The notes under the pieces were generated by a model, which ran no database searches, was not told the origin of the DNA, and worked only from the letters and a program-made list of their open reading frames with translations. The position numbers and the translations under genes were made by a program. DNA of 64,000 nt. Origin: GWE2-42-39 sp963662895 (GTDB taxonomy: Bacteria > Bacteroidota > Bacteroidia > Bacteroidales > Prolixibacteraceae). This document shows positions 8,089 to 17,693 of the stretch, piece after piece. The stretch is from positions 682,001 to 746,000 of the forward strand of contig OY759981.1 of NCBI GenBank assembly GCA_963662895.1. The letters are read 5' to 3'. The first letter of the stretch is position 1. Every line of letters begins with the position of its first letter.

Positions 8089-10767
8089 ATGAACAAAAAG
8101 ATTATATCAAAGTCATTTATATCGATTACATTTATTTTGATAGTTGGCATCTTGGGGGGATTAATAACCAATGAGTCGGAAGCGAATAAGACAGACTTTG
8201 AGAAATCATTACAGATACAGGAGTACCCCTGCATCCAATCTCTCAGGCAAGCCATAAAAGACCTGATCAATACCTATGGTTCAGATTATCCAAACGGGAA
8301 AGCATACCTGGAAGGAATAGACAAACAACTGAAATTATATCAAAAAGCTAAAGACAACCCGACAAAAGCTAAAGCTGCTTATGCTTTATTCATGATACGC
8401 AGGGAGGCTTTGATGTCTAATCCTCTTATCAGGGATAAACAGGTTTTGTTTGTGGTCAGGCATCAATATTCCAAAGACCATCATAACACTCATACAGCGT
8501 TTCCGGTTGGGAAATATGATTATAATGGCCCCCAGGGAACTGGTCCGTCTAAGGATGACCAATTTGTCCAGGGAGGGGCATTAAAAATACTTGATTTAAA
8601 AAATGGAGGTAGAATAACAACTTTAGTTGATATTGCTGATGGTGTTGTTCGCGATCCGGATGTTTATTGGGATGGAACAAAAATCATATTCTCCATGAAA
8701 AGGAATCAGGAAGATAATTACCATCTGTATGAAATAAATAGTAATGGAACAGGGTTAAAACAACTTACTTTTCTAAAAGATATTGATGATCTGGATCCGG
8801 TTTATCTGCCCGACGATCATATTATTTTTTCTTCTTCACGCGAGTTAAAATATGTGCCGTGTAACCGTCACAGGCAGTTTAATATTTACCGTATGAACGC
8901 AGACGGGGCTAACATACATCAAATAACAAAAAACAATATATACGATAAGCCTTCATGTATTACACCAGACGGGAGGATATTATACGACCGGTGGGAATAT
9001 GTTGACCGGGATTCGCATAATGCTCAAAGTTTATGGACGGTCAATCCTGATGGAACAAATCAAGCTTTATACTGGGGAAATAATACAGAAACCCCGGATG
9101 GCGTGATTGATGCACGAATTATTCCCGGCACCCAAAAGGCTATGGCGATCCTTGCTTCTCTTCATGACCGCCCCCGGGGAATTTTAGCTGTAATTGACAG
9201 GCGAATTGGGGTAGATGGGCCTGGACCGGTAATACGTACCTGGCCTGAAGATGGAATTGATTTAGTTAGGGGAGAAACAACAAATGATAATGCAGATATC
9301 ATCATGATGAAACATGTTACACCAGTCTATGAAGACCCATATCCTCTTAATGACAAATATTTCCTTGTATCAGGAATGACAAAACATAGCGAGTCAGGAT
9401 ATCCCCCGGGCGAATCTATCTATCTCATTGATATATTTGGTAATGAGATACTATTACATAAGGAACCCCCCGGATGTTTTGACCCAATGCCTGTAACTTC
9501 AAGAGAACGTCCGATAGTCAGACAGAACCTCAGGAATTTCGAAAATAAAGAGGGTAAATTTTATGTGCAGGATGTTTATGAAGGACTGGCGGGTATTCCA
9601 CGGGGAACTGTGAAATACCTCAGGGTTGTAGAATCTCCTGAAAAAAAATATTGGGCATCGGGTAGTCTCCCATGGTATAATTACAGCACCACATATCCCG
9701 GTATTAGCTGGCACAATTTTGTAACCAAACGTATCCTTGGTACCGTGCCGGTTGAAGAAGACGGTTCCGCCTGTTTTGAAGTGCCGACAGATAAATTTAT
9801 CTATTTCCAGCTATTGGACGAAAAGGGGATGATGGTTCAATCCATGCGCAGTGGTACTGTTATCCAATCCGGTGAAGTAACCGGGTGCATTGGTTGTCAC
9901 GAAAACAGGCTTAGTTCCCCGGTCAACAGGGGAAATCCGGTTTTGCAGGCAGTAAATAAGTCTCCTGAAAAGTTAGATAGTTGGTATGGAAAACCCCGTG
10001 AATTTAATTATATGGCTGAAGTACAACCCGTATTTGATAAACATTGCGTGATGTGCCATGACTTTGGAACGAAACCGGGAAAGAAACTAAACCTTGCCCG
10101 TGATCGCAATGTGATATTTAACACTTCCTATAATGAACTCTGGAGAAAAAAATATGTGGTTGTTACGGGCGCCGGCCCGGCCAAAGTGCCGTCTCCCAAA
10201 TCCTGGGGTTCTCACGCCAGCCCTTTGGTAAAAACATTACTCAAAGGTCACCAGGGAATTAAATTATCAAAAGAAGAATTTGACCGGATTGTTACCTGGA
10301 TTGATTTAAATGCAGTTTTTTATGGCTCTTTTGCCAGTGCATACCCTGAAAACCGGGGCGGAAGATCACCGTTAAGCCCTGTAGAAGAAGACAGCTTAAG
10401 CAAATTGACGGGAACAGATGTTTCCAAACAATATGCGCACTATAGTAACCAAGGGCCGTTGATCAGTTTTGACCGGCCATCCGTTAGCCCGGTCCTTTCA
10501 GGTTTGCAGCCGGGTGATAAAAATTATAAGGAAGCATTGGCAATTATTGAAAAAGGAAAGGAACGCCTGCTGGATAACCCTCCTGCGGATATGCCGGGCT
10601 TTAAAATTAGCGATCCTGCGGATCAGTGGCATGAAGATATATACCGGTATTTACACTGGATTGAAATGAGAAACCGCAAGGCAATAAGAGAAGGTGAAAA
10701 GATGTATGACACGGATCAACCGACATTCGATGAATGGATGAAACAAAAATCCTCTGTTATAAAATAA
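8089..10767 (+). CDS. HzsA-related propeller/di-heme cytochrome c, copy B
   Basis: The 892-residue protein is a paralogue of the product of 621-3374. It has an N-terminal hydrophobic segment, a TolB-like propeller, and haem motifs CIGCH at 600 and CVMCH at 653. The last third is almost identical at DNA level to copy A, while the propeller is clearly diverged. A segment after the propeller differs in length between the copies. It ends in the same 16 bases as copy A, which include the stop and the ATG that in copy A starts the DAHP synthase; here that ATG opens only a 20-codon frame. Substrate unknown; probably exported redox protein. Confidence 0.8.
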   Translation: MNKKIISKSFISITFILIVGILGGLITNESEANKTDFEKSLQIQEYPCIQSLRQAIKDLINTYGSDYPNGKAYLEGIDKQLKLYQKAKDNPTKAKAAYALFMIRREALMSNPLIRDKQVLFVVRHQYSKDHHNTHTAFPVGKYDYNGPQGTGPSKDDQFVQGGALKILDLKNGGRITTLVDIADGVVRDPDVYWDGTKIIFSMKRNQEDNYHLYEINSNGTGLKQLTFLKDIDDLDPVYLPDDHIIFSSSRELKYVPCNRHRQFNIYRMNADGANIHQITKNNIYDKPSCITPDGRILYDRWEYVDRDSHNAQSLWTVNPDGTNQALYWGNNTETPDGVIDARIIPGTQKAMAILASLHDRPRGILAVIDRRIGVDGPGPVIRTWPEDGIDLVRGETTNDNADIIMMKHVTPVYEDPYPLNDKYFLVSGMTKHSESGYPPGESIYLIDIFGNEILLHKEPPGCFDPMPVTSRERPIVRQNLRNFENKEGKFYVQDVYEGLAGIPRGTVKYLRVVESPEKKYWASGSLPWYNYSTTYPGISWHNFVTKRILGTVPVEEDGSACFEVPTDKFIYFQLLDEKGMMVQSMRSGTVIQSGEVTGCIGCHENRLSSPVNRGNPVLQAVNKSPEKLDSWYGKPREFNYMAEVQPVFDKHCVMCHDFGTKPGKKLNLARDRNVIFNTSYNELWRKKYVVVTGAGPAKVPSPKSWGSHASPLVKTLLKGHQGIKLSKEEFDRIVTWIDLNAVFYGSFASAYPENRGGRSPLSPVEEDSLSKLTGTDVSKQYAHYSNQGPLISFDRPSVSPVLSGLQPGDKNYKEALAIIEKGKERLLDNPPADMPGFKISDPADQWHEDIYRYLHWIEMRNRKAIREGEKMYDTDQPTFDEWMKQKSSVIK

Positions 10768-11230
10768 GGACTATGATATTCTCTGTTATGGAGCTCGTTG
10801 AATCACACTTTATTAGTAACGGTCTCATGAATTAATTTTAAACAACTTTTATAAATTGAAATGAAGAATTTAACTTTAGTAATTTTTAAAAAATAAATTG
10901 TTAAACCTCTCATGTAAGAGATTCTTCGCTACACTACCAATGACATATTTTTGCAGAAGTCTGTATATGAAGCAAATACAAAACATCGCTTTTCCAGCAT
11001 TTCAGTATTTCCGGCCATACAACTGCTCCGCTTTTTTTCAAGGAGCCCCGTGTGAATCAGTTTAAAAAGTTGTGGAGAAGAGCAGGAAGAGTGTTCAGTC
11101 GCTGTAAGCCATCGTTTCGTTATAGAATAAGCAGAGGGAAGCGAGGTATTTTTTCAGGAAAGACAACAATGCCCGGGCTGTTTCCGCCTAAGGGGAAAAA
11201 GCGTTTAGAAAATCGAAGGAGTGAGCGTTA
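10768..11230. other. Degraded or non-coding stretch after the cytochrome block
   Basis: No frame of credible length exists here. A TAnnTTTG box at 10946-10953 (TATTTTTG) precedes a possible 32-codon frame at about 10968, which resembles nothing I know. The composition and broken frames suggest decayed coding DNA. Confidence 0.4.
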
Positions 11231-11546
11231 ATCGGATGGCCGTCCGCTCATTGAAAAATTAGGTACTATCGATTGTGATCTTGTGGATAATAACACAGTT
11301 TATGTTACTGCTGTAAATGCCTGGGATGGAGAGGAGATACATATTTTTGAATCAAGTGATCTGGAAAAATTGAAAGAACCAACAAAAAGTCCTGTGAAAT
11401 TTTACAACGATTTGGAAGCCTATGGATATGATCAGGTACCGACAGGCAGTAATCATTCCTATGAGCAAAACATGGAAGCAACGGTAGATTATTGTAAAAA
11501 AATGATAGACCCTTCCCGGTTGTATGGGTTTATGACCGCTCCCTGA
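11231..11546 (+). pseudogene. Remnant of a glycoside-hydrolase-like gene
   Basis: One open frame reads DGRPLIEKLGTIDCDLV, then VYVTAVNAWDGEEIHIFESSDLE, then an unrelated-looking tail ending in KMIDPSRLYGFMTAP. The first two pieces recall GH43-like five-bladed propeller proteins, but the segment that would separate them appears to be missing, and no start codon or signal peptide precedes it. An ATG-less frame opens at 11283 with GTG. It looks like a fused leftover of one or two genes. The identification rests on memory of family motifs and is weak. Confidence 0.4.
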
Positions 11547-11679
11547 CGACCGACACTTGCGCCATGTCTCAACAGGCACAAAGAAGCAATAGCTCAACTC
11601 GGAAGGGCCATAAAAAAGTTTTAGTCAACAGTACCAATAATTTAACGATTAGTATTCACACTTATTCCATGATTTAATC

Positions 11680-13029
11680 TCACAACTTGATCGGTTTTCC
11701 GGCATAGAAATCAAGGATTTTCGTGCGGAAGATGTATTCGTATTTAGCCTGGAGTAAATTACTTTTGGCTTCTGTTAAGTTGTTTTTCGATTGGTTGTAT
11801 TCTACCGAGTTAACCATGCCGACATTAAATTTTTCTTCGGTGTAACGGAAAGCTTCGGTCATTGAAGTCACTGCCTTTTCGTTGGCATTATACCGTTTCA
11901 GGGCCGCCAGGGCATTGGTATAAGCCTGTTCGATATCTTTACGCAACAGATTTTTGGTGTTTTGTAATTCTAACTCCAGGTTTTCTCTTTGAATCTTTGC
12001 ATTGCTGATATTGTTTTTTACCTGGCGCTGATTGAACACAGGAATGCTTAAATCAAACCCAAAACCGTAGCGTTCGTTGTTTTTCATCTGGTCTGAGAAG
12101 TTTATGTAGTGAGATATGTTATTGTCGTCTGTATACGTATATTTATTGTTATATGCATTGTAATAGCTTGCGCCCAAAGAAAGGGTCGGATATTGTGTTC
12201 CTTTGGCAATGTCGAGATCTTTTTCTGCGCTTTTCAGTTTGTATTCAGCACTTTTAACTTCCGGCCTGACATCAACGGCTGTTTTAAAAATATCCATCGA
12301 ATTCAGCATTGTCTCCCCGGCGCCTACCAGGGGAAGGATAGGTTTCTCTATTTTAAAACTTTCGGTAGATGGTATTTCCAGTAACTGGTAAAGGTTTAGG
12401 TACGCCAGTTGCAAACTGTTTTGTTCGTTTACCAGTTGCAGTTCCTCGCTGGCCAACTGGGCTTCGATCTCCAGCAAACTGCCTTTGGCCAGACTTCCGG
12501 CATCAACCAGTTTTGAAGTACGGTCAATCTGTAAATTCGTAATCTCCAATTGATCGGTGGCCACGGTAACCAGTTCTTCGGCAAGTAATATTTCCAGGTA
12601 GGCAGCAGCAATATTCAGCATGATGTTGTTTTTGGCCTGTTGCAAATCTTCCAGGCTGGCTTTTAAATTGAGTTCGGCTTTGTGTACCTGGTTCTGAAGG
12701 ACCGAACCATTCCACAAGGTCACTTTGCTGGATAATGTTCCGCTTGTATTATTCGAATTCTCATCCTGATAGGTATTGTTATACGAGAGAGAGCGTCCGT
12801 AACTCATATCATTCGAAAAGCTGGCATTCAGGTTCGGAAGACGGTTACTCCTGGCCTGGTTCAACTCGTTGTTGTAATGATCCGAATTTAAGGTTTTCTG
12901 TTTAATCTGGATGTTGTTTTCGATTGCATAGTCGATGCATTTTTGCAACGGCCAAGCCTCCTGGGCCCGGGCCCCGGTGACCAGCACTATCAATAAAAGT
13001 ATAGTTGGAATGCCTAAATATTGTCTCAT
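11680..13029 (-). CDS. TolC-family outer membrane efflux protein
   Basis: The 449-residue protein forms the outer-membrane and periplasmic tunnel of a tripartite exporter. I start it at 13029, where a good signal peptide begins (MRQYLGIPTILLLIVLVTGA); the frame also opens at 13089, which would add 20 polar residues in front of the signal. Two long TolC repeats with coiled-coil heptads are visible, for example SLAKGSLLEIEAQLASEELQ and ALKRYNANEKAVTSMTEAF, and the ending NSVEYNQSKNNLTEAKSNLLQAK is typical in form. It is the last gene of a five-gene minus-strand export operon. Confidence 0.9.
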   Translation of the reverse strand: MRQYLGIPTILLLIVLVTGARAQEAWPLQKCIDYAIENNIQIKQKTLNSDHYNNELNQARSNRLPNLNASFSNDMSYGRSLSYNNTYQDENSNNTSGTLSSKVTLWNGSVLQNQVHKAELNLKASLEDLQQAKNNIMLNIAAAYLEILLAEELVTVATDQLEITNLQIDRTSKLVDAGSLAKGSLLEIEAQLASEELQLVNEQNSLQLAYLNLYQLLEIPSTESFKIEKPILPLVGAGETMLNSMDIFKTAVDVRPEVKSAEYKLKSAEKDLDIAKGTQYPTLSLGASYYNAYNNKYTYTDDNNISHYINFSDQMKNNERYGFGFDLSIPVFNQRQVKNNISNAKIQRENLELELQNTKNLLRKDIEQAYTNALAALKRYNANEKAVTSMTEAFRYTEEKFNVGMVNSVEYNQSKNNLTEAKSNLLQAKYEYIFRTKILDFYAGKPIKL

Positions 13030-13164
13030 TGGTTCCGTTTTAATTTTAAATGAAGCTAATTTACATATATCCATTGAAATACCATTCATTTGTAAACCGT
13101 GTAATAATAAATCGTTGCCTGTTCCGGTGACAAAAATCCTGACGGGTTACTGTTATTACTGCAA

Positions 13165-14289
13165 TTATCCCTGTTTGTTTTCCTCTGCCTTTTGTTTCTT
13201 CGGATCAATCTTATCGCCTTTAATCTTTTCGTCTTTCTTCAATCCTGAAGTAATCTCAATATTGATCCCGTCAGAAATGCCGGTTTGTACTTCCCGTTTT
13301 TCAAACACCTGGGGGGTTGAGGTTTCCACTTCCACAAATGCACTGTCGCCCTCAAATTTCAGATAGCCTTCAGGAATGACCAGCACACTGTCCCGCCGGT
13401 CGAGCACAATGTTTGCGTTAGCGCTGTACCCGGCTCTGATAAACTGGTTTGCTTTCAGGTTTACTTTAGCCTTGATCTCGAACTGAACAGCGCCGTTCTC
13501 TTCTACTCCCTTGGGGGCAATATACTCAAGTTCGGCTTCGAATTTTTCTTTTTCAATGGCCCCGATCTCCAACTCGATCGGCATTTCCACCACAAGCTTT
13601 CCGACCTCGGTTTCGTCGACCTTACCTTCGAAAATTATATCCTGCATGTTGGCAACCGATGCAATGGTGGTGCCGTCGTTAAAGGTGTTCGACTGGATCA
13701 CAGAATTCCCTTCTTTTATCGGGACATCGAGCACCATGCCGTTGATGGTTGAACGGACCAGCGTGTTGGTCGCAGTCTTTGCCTTTTTGGTCACTCCGTT
13801 TTTAATCAGTTCGAGATTATTTTCCGCAGCAGCCACTTCTTCTTTGGCAGAATCGTAAGCGACCTTGGCGTTCTTGTATTCTTCATAGGATATTACATTT
13901 TTGTCGAATAGTTTTTGCTGACGATCAAAGTCTGTCTTTGCATCTTCAAAACTAATTTTTGCACGGTTCACACGCGATTCGGCGCTGTTGAGGCTCACCA
14001 TATCGGGTATGATCTTGATTTTTGCAATTACCTGGTCTTTTTTCACGATGTCGCCGGCTTCAATATAAATTTCAGCAATAATTCCTGAAACCTGTGGTTT
14101 TATTTCGATCTCCTGGCGCGGGACCACTGAACCGGTTGCTACTGTTTTTTTTATCACATTGTCGACAACAGGTGTTTTGGTTTCAAAAATATCGGGATGT
14201 TTCTTCGATTTGGTATAAAGGAAGTAGATCGTCCCCCCGAATATCCCGATTAAAATTATAATCCCTAAAATTCTAAAAATCTTCTTCAT
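13165..14289 (-). CDS. Periplasmic adaptor subunit (HlyD/MacA-like membrane fusion protein)
   Basis: The 374-residue protein has one N-terminal membrane anchor (about 5-25), a lipoyl-like half-motif with SGIIAEIYIEAGDIVKKDQV, an alpha-helical hairpin (about 80-155) rich in KAEVAAA-type heptads, the second lipoyl half and a beta-barrel domain. It ends in a charged tail. It should link the inner-membrane ABC permeases to TolC. It lies between the second permease and tolC, gaps of about 48 and 135 bases. Confidence 0.9.
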   Translation of the reverse strand: MKKIFRILGIIILIGIFGGTIYFLYTKSKKHPDIFETKTPVVDNVIKKTVATGSVVPRQEIEIKPQVSGIIAEIYIEAGDIVKKDQVIAKIKIIPDMVSLNSAESRVNRAKISFEDAKTDFDRQQKLFDKNVISYEEYKNAKVAYDSAKEEVAAAENNLELIKNGVTKKAKTATNTLVRSTINGMVLDVPIKEGNSVIQSNTFNDGTTIASVANMQDIIFEGKVDETEVGKLVVEMPIELEIGAIEKEKFEAELEYIAPKGVEENGAVQFEIKAKVNLKANQFIRAGYSANANIVLDRRDSVLVIPEGYLKFEGDSAFVEVETSTPQVFEKREVQTGISDGINIEITSGLKKDEKIKGDKIDPKKQKAEENKQG

Positions 14290-14337
14290 GGCTATATTCT
14301 ATTTGTTTTTTATGATTCTCATTACTCACCACTTATT

Positions 14338-15609
14338 CTATACCCCCTCATCCCTGATTGCATCAATCGGTTTTATGCTGATGGCCCTTTTAGCTGGTAT
14401 CAGTCCGGCAAAGATCCCGGAGATTACCAATACGGCAAGTGCAGCTATGGCCATTTCAAAACTCACCTCGGGCCGGCGGAAAAAGATTTCATCGGGATTT
14501 CCTGATTCAAGGGCCATGTTCAGCAATTGCAAAATACCGACACCAAGCGACAAGCCAATGTAACCAGCTATTGTCGTAAGAAACACACTCTCGGCAACAA
14601 TATGGGTGATTATTTTTGCAGGCGTTGCCCCGATGGCCCTCTGTATCCCGATTTCCCTGGTACGTTCCTTGATGATTACCAGCATGATATTGCTTACGCC
14701 GATCACCCCGGCAAAAAGGGTACCTATTCCTACAATCCAGGTGAGTGCCTGGATGCCAAGGAACAGATTACTGTACTTGATCCATTCTACCTCGATGTTG
14801 AAAGAACCAACCGCCATCATATCATCAGGGGCAATCTGGTGCCGTTCTTTTAGCAGGCGTTTTAATTTTTCTTCCAGAACACTCACCGGTGTCCCTTTTT
14901 CAGAAGTAACCGAAAAGAAGTGAATCCGGTCGCCAAAATTATAAGCCCTTTGCATTGTGGTGAAAGGGATAATAATAGTTTCTTCTTTGCGTCCGCCACC
15001 AATGTTTATCCGGGTTTCAGGTTCGATAACACCGACTACCTGGAAATAAACGCCATTCACTTTCATGTATTCTCCCACGGCGGGTTCATCCTTATCGAAC
15101 ATTACTTCCCGTACCCGCTCACCGATCACACATACTTTACGACTATTCCGGATATCAATTTCGTTGATTAAACGGCCTTCCAGGGGTGTCCACGGGTCAA
15201 TTTTAAAATAATCGGGATAATCGCCATAGATGTTAAAAGCTCCTGTACGTTCACCCCGTATGGTATTGTTCCCCTCGTATGCATCCGGCCCAAAAAGCCG
15301 GGGTGAGATGTATTCTATTTCCTTTACATGTTGGCGGATGTATTGCAGGTCTTTATTGTCGTAATGCCACCGGCGCCCCCGTTGAAACCCTTTGTAAGGG
15401 ACACTGGTCCGTTCGGTCCAGAAAAAGGCTGAATTGGATGCAAAAGCACGAATGCCATCCATCACCCCGTTTTCGAGGGCCCGGCCGGCGCCTGACATAA
15501 TGATCAGCATAAAAATGCCCCAGAACACCCCGAAAGCTGTCATAAAGCTCCGCATCCTGTTTTTTTTCAGGGCACTTAATATTTCTTTCCAAAGGTCTAA
15601 ATCAAGCAT
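14338..15609 (-). CDS. ABC transporter permease, MacB/FtsX type (second)
   Basis: The 423-residue protein has an N-terminal transmembrane helix within the first 50 residues, a large periplasmic MacB-PCD domain, and three C-terminal helices of the FtsX domain with the motif IKERTREIGIQRAIGATP. This topology belongs to exporters that drive substrates from the periplasm through TolC rather than across the inner membrane. It is a paralogue of the upstream permease; together they probably form a heterodimer. Its leader contains a heptamer tandem repeat. Confidence 0.9.
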   Translation of the reverse strand: MLDLDLWKEILSALKKNRMRSFMTAFGVFWGIFMLIIMSGAGRALENGVMDGIRAFASNSAFFWTERTSVPYKGFQRGRRWHYDNKDLQYIRQHVKEIEYISPRLFGPDAYEGNNTIRGERTGAFNIYGDYPDYFKIDPWTPLEGRLINEIDIRNSRKVCVIGERVREVMFDKDEPAVGEYMKVNGVYFQVVGVIEPETRINIGGGRKEETIIIPFTTMQRAYNFGDRIHFFSVTSEKGTPVSVLEEKLKRLLKERHQIAPDDMMAVGSFNIEVEWIKYSNLFLGIQALTWIVGIGTLFAGVIGVSNIMLVIIKERTREIGIQRAIGATPAKIITHIVAESVFLTTIAGYIGLSLGVGILQLLNMALESGNPDEIFFRRPEVSFEMAIAALAVLVISGIFAGLIPAKRAISIKPIDAIRDEGV

Positions 15610-15643
15610 ATTGTGTCAAATTCCAAAATTTAGTTTCAAGTTC

Positions 15644-15692
15644 TCTTCCGTCTTCCGTCTTCCGTCTCCTGTCTTCCGTCTTCCGTCTCCCG
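15644..15692. repeat. Seven tandem 7-bp units between the two permease genes
   Basis: The unit is TCTTCCG, present five times, with two variants TCTCCTG and TCTCCCG, in perfect phase. It begins just beyond the stop of the upstream permease and lies in the leader of the downstream permease on the minus strand. Such arrays can gain or lose units by slippage. Confidence 0.9.
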
Positions 15693-15694
15693 TC

Positions 15695-16957
15695 CTACTC
15701 ATCGCGCAAGGCTTCAATTGGTTTGATACGGGCAGCCCGCTTGGCCGGTATATAACCGGCGATAGTACCGGCAACGATCAGCAACAGGGTAGATATGACG
15801 GCCACACTCAGATCGACGGTTGGGTTGAGGAAAATGGTTTCGCCGTTTCCTCCATTAGATGCTTTTGCTGCCTCAAACGACTGTTCTACAAACATATTAA
15901 CCAACTCCATCAGGCCGGTTCCCAGCACCAGGCCGATATATCCGGCAATAGTGGTGATCAGGATTGATTCGAGCAGCACCAGGCCGATTACAGAACGCGG
16001 ACTGGCCCCGATTGCCTTACGGATGCCGATTTCCTTGGTACGTTCCTTAACGACAATCAGCATAATGTTACTCACCCCTACGATCCCGGCTATCAGCGTA
16101 CCAATACCAATGATCCAGATAAATATTTTAATGGCCCGAAAAATTTTCAGCGTTTCAAGATAAGCCTCCATCATGTTAAACATCCCTACCGCCCCTTCGT
16201 CTTTCGGATCGAAATGGTGCTTACGGGCCAGTGCATTTTTTATGTTCTCCTCAATTGCCGTAGTTTCTTTAAGTGTTTTTCCTTCGTTGGTGATGGCGAA
16301 ATTGTGAATACGGTTCGAACCGTTGAATACAATTTGTGCGGTGGAAACCGGTATATACGCCGTACGGTTGCGTGTTGAACCCGGCTCCCTGCTTACGCCA
16401 ATCACTTTAAAAGGGATATTGTTTATTTTGATGTACTTACCAATCGCATCGCCTTCTTTAAAAAAGGCTTCGTAAATATCTTTGCCGAGAACAACCGATT
16501 TACGTTTTTCAAGGATGTCAATCTGGTTGATGAAGCGTCCCTGGTCGAGTATATATTGTTCTACTTCCAGCAGGTCGGGATGACAGGTCATTACCGTGTA
16601 TTGTCCGTATTCACTTTCGTAGCTCAGGTTGCTTCCACCCATCCAGTAACGCCCCGAGACGGCACCCACGCCGTTTAAATTCTTCAGCATCTCGTAGTCG
16701 TCGTTATGGAACTTTATTTCCCGGCCTTCTTTTAATCCTCTATATGGAATTTTGGTTTCGCCGGTCCATATCCACATGGCATTTACCGACTGGTTCATAA
16801 AGTTTGCTGATACCCCGTTACTCAACCCGTTGCCCGATCCCAGCAATACCATCAGCATAAAAATTCCCCAGGCCACACTGAAACCCGTGAGAAAAGAACG
16901 CATTTTATTTTTTCGTATGGTGGCAAGTATTTCCTGCCAGATATCGATGTCGAACAT
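15695..16957 (-). CDS. ABC transporter permease, MacB/FtsX type (first)
   Basis: The 420-residue protein has the MacB layout: helix near residues 18-42, periplasmic PCD domain, then three helices with VVKERTKEIGIRKAIGASP and the closing GYIPAKRAARIKPIEALRDE. It follows the ATPase gene by about 10 bases. Substrate is not evident; MacAB-type systems export peptides, lipoproteins, siderophores or macrolides. Confidence 0.9.
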   Translation of the reverse strand: MFDIDIWQEILATIRKNKMRSFLTGFSVAWGIFMLMVLLGSGNGLSNGVSANFMNQSVNAMWIWTGETKIPYRGLKEGREIKFHNDDYEMLKNLNGVGAVSGRYWMGGSNLSYESEYGQYTVMTCHPDLLEVEQYILDQGRFINQIDILEKRKSVVLGKDIYEAFFKEGDAIGKYIKINNIPFKVIGVSREPGSTRNRTAYIPVSTAQIVFNGSNRIHNFAITNEGKTLKETTAIEENIKNALARKHHFDPKDEGAVGMFNMMEAYLETLKIFRAIKIFIWIIGIGTLIAGIVGVSNIMLIVVKERTKEIGIRKAIGASPRSVIGLVLLESILITTIAGYIGLVLGTGLMELVNMFVEQSFEAAKASNGGNGETIFLNPTVDLSVAVISTLLLIVAGTIAGYIPAKRAARIKPIEALRDE

Positions 16958-16967
16958 GATTGTTAGC

Positions 16968-17693
16968 TTAAGCGGTTTCCAGTTCTTTCATGTAGGTGTG
17001 ACGGAATTCTCCCAGGTCACCGTTACAGATGATTTCGCTGATCTGTCCGTCTTTCAGGCGGATAATCTTACGGGTCATAGCTGCAATGTCGTGTTCGTGG
17101 GTGACCAGTATCACCGTGATTCCCTCGTTGTTGATCTCCTTCATAATTTCCATTACTTCGTACGACGTGGCGGTATCAAGTGCCCCGGTTGGTTCGTCGG
17201 CAAGGATTATCTTCGGCCTCGATATCAGGGCACGGGCAATGGCGATACGCTGTTTTTGTCCTCCCGACAGCTCGTTGGGCATGTGAGTGCTCCATTCTTT
17301 TAATCCCATTTTATCGAGGAACTCCATGGCAAGCAGGTTCCGTTTTTTACGGCTAACCTTTTTATAATATAATGGAAGAGCCACGTTTTCCATGGCATTT
17401 TTAAACGAAATCAGGTTGAACGACTGGAAAACAAATCCTACATATTCGTTCCTTAGCCGGGCCGCTTTTTTTTCGCTCATGTTGGCAATCTTATTGCCTG
17501 CCAGGTAATAACTCCCCTCGTCGTGAACATCGAGCATGCCCAGAATATTGAGCAAAGTCGACTTCCCGGAACCCGACGATCCCATGATGGAGACAAACTC
17601 GCCCTGTTCAATATGAAGGTCGATACCTTTGAGTACGTGCAACTTGTTATTCCCAGTCACATAGGTTTTGTGAATGTTGTTTAATTTGATCAT
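16968..17693 (-). CDS. ABC transporter ATP-binding protein (MacB/LolD type)
   Basis: The 241-residue ATPase is started at the ATG at 17693; an in-frame TTG at 17720 would add only nine charged residues. Walker A GSSGSGKST at 38-46, signature LSGGQKQR at 142-149 and Walker B with DEPTG at 166-170 are intact, as are the Q-loop VFQSFNLIS and the switch VTHEHD. It powers the two following permeases and is the first gene of the export operon. Confidence 0.92.
   Translation of the reverse strand: MIKLNNIHKTYVTGNNKLHVLKGIDLHIEQGEFVSIMGSSGSGKSTLLNILGMLDVHDEGSYYLAGNKIANMSEKKAARLRNEYVGFVFQSFNLISFKNAMENVALPLYYKKVSRKKRNLLAMEFLDKMGLKEWSTHMPNELSGGQKQRIAIARALISRPKIILADEPTGALDTATSYEVMEIMKEINNEGITVILVTHEHDIAAMTRKIIRLKDGQISEIICNGDLGEFRHTYMKELETA

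Noticed and set aside
621..10767. Hydrazine synthase operon
   Set aside because: Only alpha-subunit-like proteins are present; beta and gamma subunits and other anammox genes are absent, and the rest of the window is Bacteroidota in character.
13030..13089. Upstream start for the TolC-family gene
   Set aside because: It would place 20 polar residues before an otherwise standard signal peptide.
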